Part shown: piece after piece, positions 62,223 through 64,000 of the stretch
Position numbering within the stretch: the stretch's first letter is position 1
Layout of the letters: each line of letters begins with the position of its first letter
Assembly: GCF_022819085.1 (NCBI RefSeq)
Contig: NZ_JALHAG010000001.1
Coordinates: forward strand, 1,075,395-1,139,394
Direction: 5' to 3'
DNA length: 64,000 bases
Source of the DNA: Planococcus ruber
Lineage (GTDB): Bacteria; Bacillota; Bacilli; Bacillales_A; Planococcaceae
Notes under the pieces: model-generated
Databases searched by the model: none
The model's input: the letters and a program-made list of their open reading frames with translations, nothing else
Told to the model about the DNA's origin: nothing
Made by a program: the position numbers and the translations under genes

Positions 62223-63269
62223 ATGGCTTTGGACAGCGGATCGCGGTTTGAACCGGCCGATCAGGATTTCTCCAAGCGGAATGGTTTTAGGGATCAGAAT
62301 GGACAAGGCGATTGGAACCATCAATCCAAAGAAAGAATAAGTAAAGACATTGTACGGCAAGAAATCTTCCACCATAAAGCCGATGAAAATGTGCAAATAC
62401 ATAATCGAAATCGAATGGGCCTCAATTTTTTCAAACCAAGGCATACGGATAATCGGCGTGACTTTTTGAAAGAAGCCGACGACGACAACAGTAAAGGCCA
62501 AAGGAATGACTAAGTCCAGTACAGCATGGTCATAGCGGAGAAATTTCATGCTCAAATGGTAATCAATCCAGCCCATTTCATCTGCACGGAATGCAGCAAA
62601 AGCAATTGCGGCTGCTGCAGCTAATGCGTACAGAGGGATATTCATCCAGAATTTCTTGAAATAATAGCCGATGGCAAAGTAAACGACCGCCATCAAGACA
62701 ACATCCAGGTTCCAAATCATCGGAATTTGCATAGAGGCGATATCAGGTTCGTTTGCTAGGCTCATCGCAAAGGCGCCTTCAATTTCAGCAGCGGCGTAGC
62801 ACGCTGCGAGAATCAGGAATTGGAACCGGCGCTTCAGCCGCGTGATCCAGAGAAACAGCAAGTGAGTAGCGAACATCACGGTGATAAACCAGAAGACGCC
62901 GTGCTCTCCGCGCAGGAAACGGCCCCCGACAATCAGTTCAATCAGGTCTTGCTTTAAAAAAGCCGCGGTAAAGGTGCCTTCTCCAATAGCCATTCCATAT
63001 TTAATAGATGTGAGAAGAAGCAAAAAGAACAAGTAAGGAACCATCAATTGCATCAATCTTTTATGGATGGCAGGTTTTAATTTATGGTTTTCGGTGATAG
63101 GTTTAAAAAATAACCCACTTAGAATAAAAAATGCAGGCATATGAAACCAATAGATGTATTTAATGAATGGAAAATCGGTCATTGTCGGACCGGAATAGTG
63201 TCCGACCACAACGAGGATCATTAAAAAGCCTTTCGCTGCATCTACCCAAGTTAAACGTGCTTTAGCCAT
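62220..63269 (-). CDS. acyltransferase family membrane protein (fucose/OatA-like)
   Basis: The 349-residue protein has about ten helices and the acyltransferase-3 pattern RLTWVDAAKGFLMILVVVGH and WFHMPAFFILSGLFF. These enzymes put acetyl groups on sugars of the cell surface. The ATG at 63269 follows CCGGAGGTAG; the 45 codons before it lack a site. No polysaccharide cluster is next to it, so the target is unknown. Confidence 0.87.
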   Translation of the reverse strand: MAKARLTWVDAAKGFLMILVVVGHYSGPTMTDFPFIKYIYWFHMPAFFILSGLFFKPITENHKLKPAIHKRLMQLMVPYLFFLLLLTSIKYGMAIGEGTFTAAFLKQDLIELIVGGRFLRGEHGVFWFITVMFATHLLFLWITRLKRRFQFLILAACYAAAEIEGAFAMSLANEPDIASMQIPMIWNLDVVLMAVVYFAIGYYFKKFWMNIPLYALAAAAAIAFAAFRADEMGWIDYHLSMKFLRYDHAVLDLVIPLAFTVVVVGFFQKVTPIIRMPWFEKIEAHSISIMYLHIFIGFMVEDFLPYNVFTYSFFGLMVPIALSILIPKTIPLGEILIGRFKPRSAVQSH

Positions 63270-63462
63270 TTTGACTACCTCCGGAATTTTGCTAACCAGA
63301 ATAGTATAGCCGAAGAGGCGGCGATTTAAACCGTTGTTACACAACGGTAAAAGTTCGTTAAATTCTGTGATCATGTGATACCATAAGCTAAAGAATGTCA
63401 TCATAATATGTTGTGTTAAATTTTGTAAAAAAAGCGGGTAACTAAAGAAAGGATGGTGGGAA

Positions 63463-64000
63463 ATGAATATTTCGCTATCAATTGAATCATTTCCATTGGA
63501 TTCCTATACAATCCAAGACATGAGGCAATTGCTGAGAGAATTTGAAGAGGATTACAGGGGAGTTCTCCAAGAAGCTTCCTGGAGTCAGCCAAATGTTCGA
63601 GGTTTTGCTGTTTTAGCTTATACAGAGGATGGGCGGCTTATCGGTTTTGCGACTTCTGTGGATATAGTCAATCTCCATCATTATGAATGGTCTGTGCTCG
63701 TGCATCCTGAATACCGGCGGATGTCGATCGGTTCTGCACTTGCTGACGGTATCCATCATGGGCATGCGCAGCGGCAGGCATATGCTCAGCATGCAGCTTT
63801 TATTGAAAATCCGGACGCAGAGAAATTTCTGCAGAGTTTGGGGTATGAGCCTGATTTCAAAGAAATTCAGATGGCTGCGGATGCTTTAAAAGAAATGGCT
63901 TTGCCGGAGGGGTTTGCCATTCTGCCATTTGAAGGCCCAATAGAAGAATTGGAACCGCTGCTCGTATCAGCTTTCGATGAAGGGATTTTGCCGGTCATCG
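63463..64000 (+). CDS. GNAT-family acetyltransferase (3' end cut by window)
   Basis: The frame is open from ATG at 63463 to the end of the window (about 179 codons). The protein starts MNISLSIESFPLDSYTIQDM and has the acetyl-CoA site VLVHPEYRRMSIGSALADGI, typical of GNAT enzymes. After about residue 125 a second GNAT-like segment may begin (PEGFAILPFEGPIEELEPL), so a tandem GNAT is possible. GAAAGGATGGTGGG precedes the ATG. Confidence 0.8.
   Translation, partial: MNISLSIESFPLDSYTIQDMRQLLREFEEDYRGVLQEASWSQPNVRGFAVLAYTEDGRLIGFATSVDIVNLHHYEWSVLVHPEYRRMSIGSALADGIHHGHAQRQAYAQHAAFIENPDAEKFLQSLGYEPDFKEIQMAADALKEMALPEGFAILPFEGPIEELEPLLVSAFDEGILPVI

Overview
The window looks like the chromosome of a low-to-medium G+C Gram-positive bacterium, most likely a Planococcaceae member (Planococcus/Planomicrobium-like). 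The reasons are strong AGGAGG ribosome sites, SAM (S-box) riboswitches, an NsrR/Hmp pair, a LiaIHFSR operon, a V4R-STAS (RsbR-type) protein, a BmrCD-type ABC pair, and two families of short palindromic intergenic repeats. The genus is inferred from gene content only. No rRNA, tRNA, CRISPR array, insertion sequence or prophage was seen.

Layout. 0-8.7 kb: an FhuF-like ferric reductase, a VOC protein, two tandem flavohemoglobin genes divergent from nsrR, a PNPOx-fold protein, a DMT exporter, a STAS regulator and peptidase T. 8.8-16.7 kb: a methionine region. An S-box leader drives metN-metP-metQ plus an M20 amidohydrolase on the minus strand. A second S-box leader drives metY-metX on the plus strand, and plsY lies between them. 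Palindromic repeats sit at two gene boundaries of the metNPQ unit. 16.7-29.4 kb: an AT-rich gap, then a Tad/Flp-type pilus locus (CpaB, TadZ, TadA, TadB, TadC, pilin) that continues with a VWA lipoprotein, TadE/TadG-like pseudopilins, two membrane proteins, a secreted protein with 34 uninterrupted pentapeptide repeats, an unknown cytoplasmic protein and a DUF4309-like lipoprotein. No prepilin peptidase gene is present here.

29.4-41.3 kb: an excisionase-like HTH protein, a DMT exporter, an OmpR-type two-component system with a probable overlooked membrane peptide between regulator and kinase, the lia cell-envelope stress operon (minus strand, with an internal terminator after liaH), a metallophosphoesterase, DedA, a D-2-hydroxyacid dehydrogenase and trhO. 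41.3-48.7 kb: a MerR/TipAS regulator overlapping a 42-residue zinc-ribbon gene, then a three-gene operon (aldehyde dehydrogenase, saccharopine-dehydrogenase-like, acyl-CoA dehydrogenase) behind a consensus CcpA cre site, a lipid kinase and an alanyl-tRNA editing protein.

48.7-64 kb: a secreted beta-propeller protein, a zinc alcohol/formaldehyde dehydrogenase, the ThrE-type split exporter, a PAS-PAS-GGDEF-EAL phosphodiesterase, CopC/CopD, a DMT exporter, the heterodimeric ABC exporter, a membrane acyltransferase and a GNAT gene cut by the window end. Many genes are flanked by clear stem-loop terminators, often bidirectional between convergent genes. The strongest candidates for under-described biology are the Tad accessory module (22.8-29.4 kb), the small genes at 31.46 and 41.31 kb, and the alternative hairpins at 24.22 kb.
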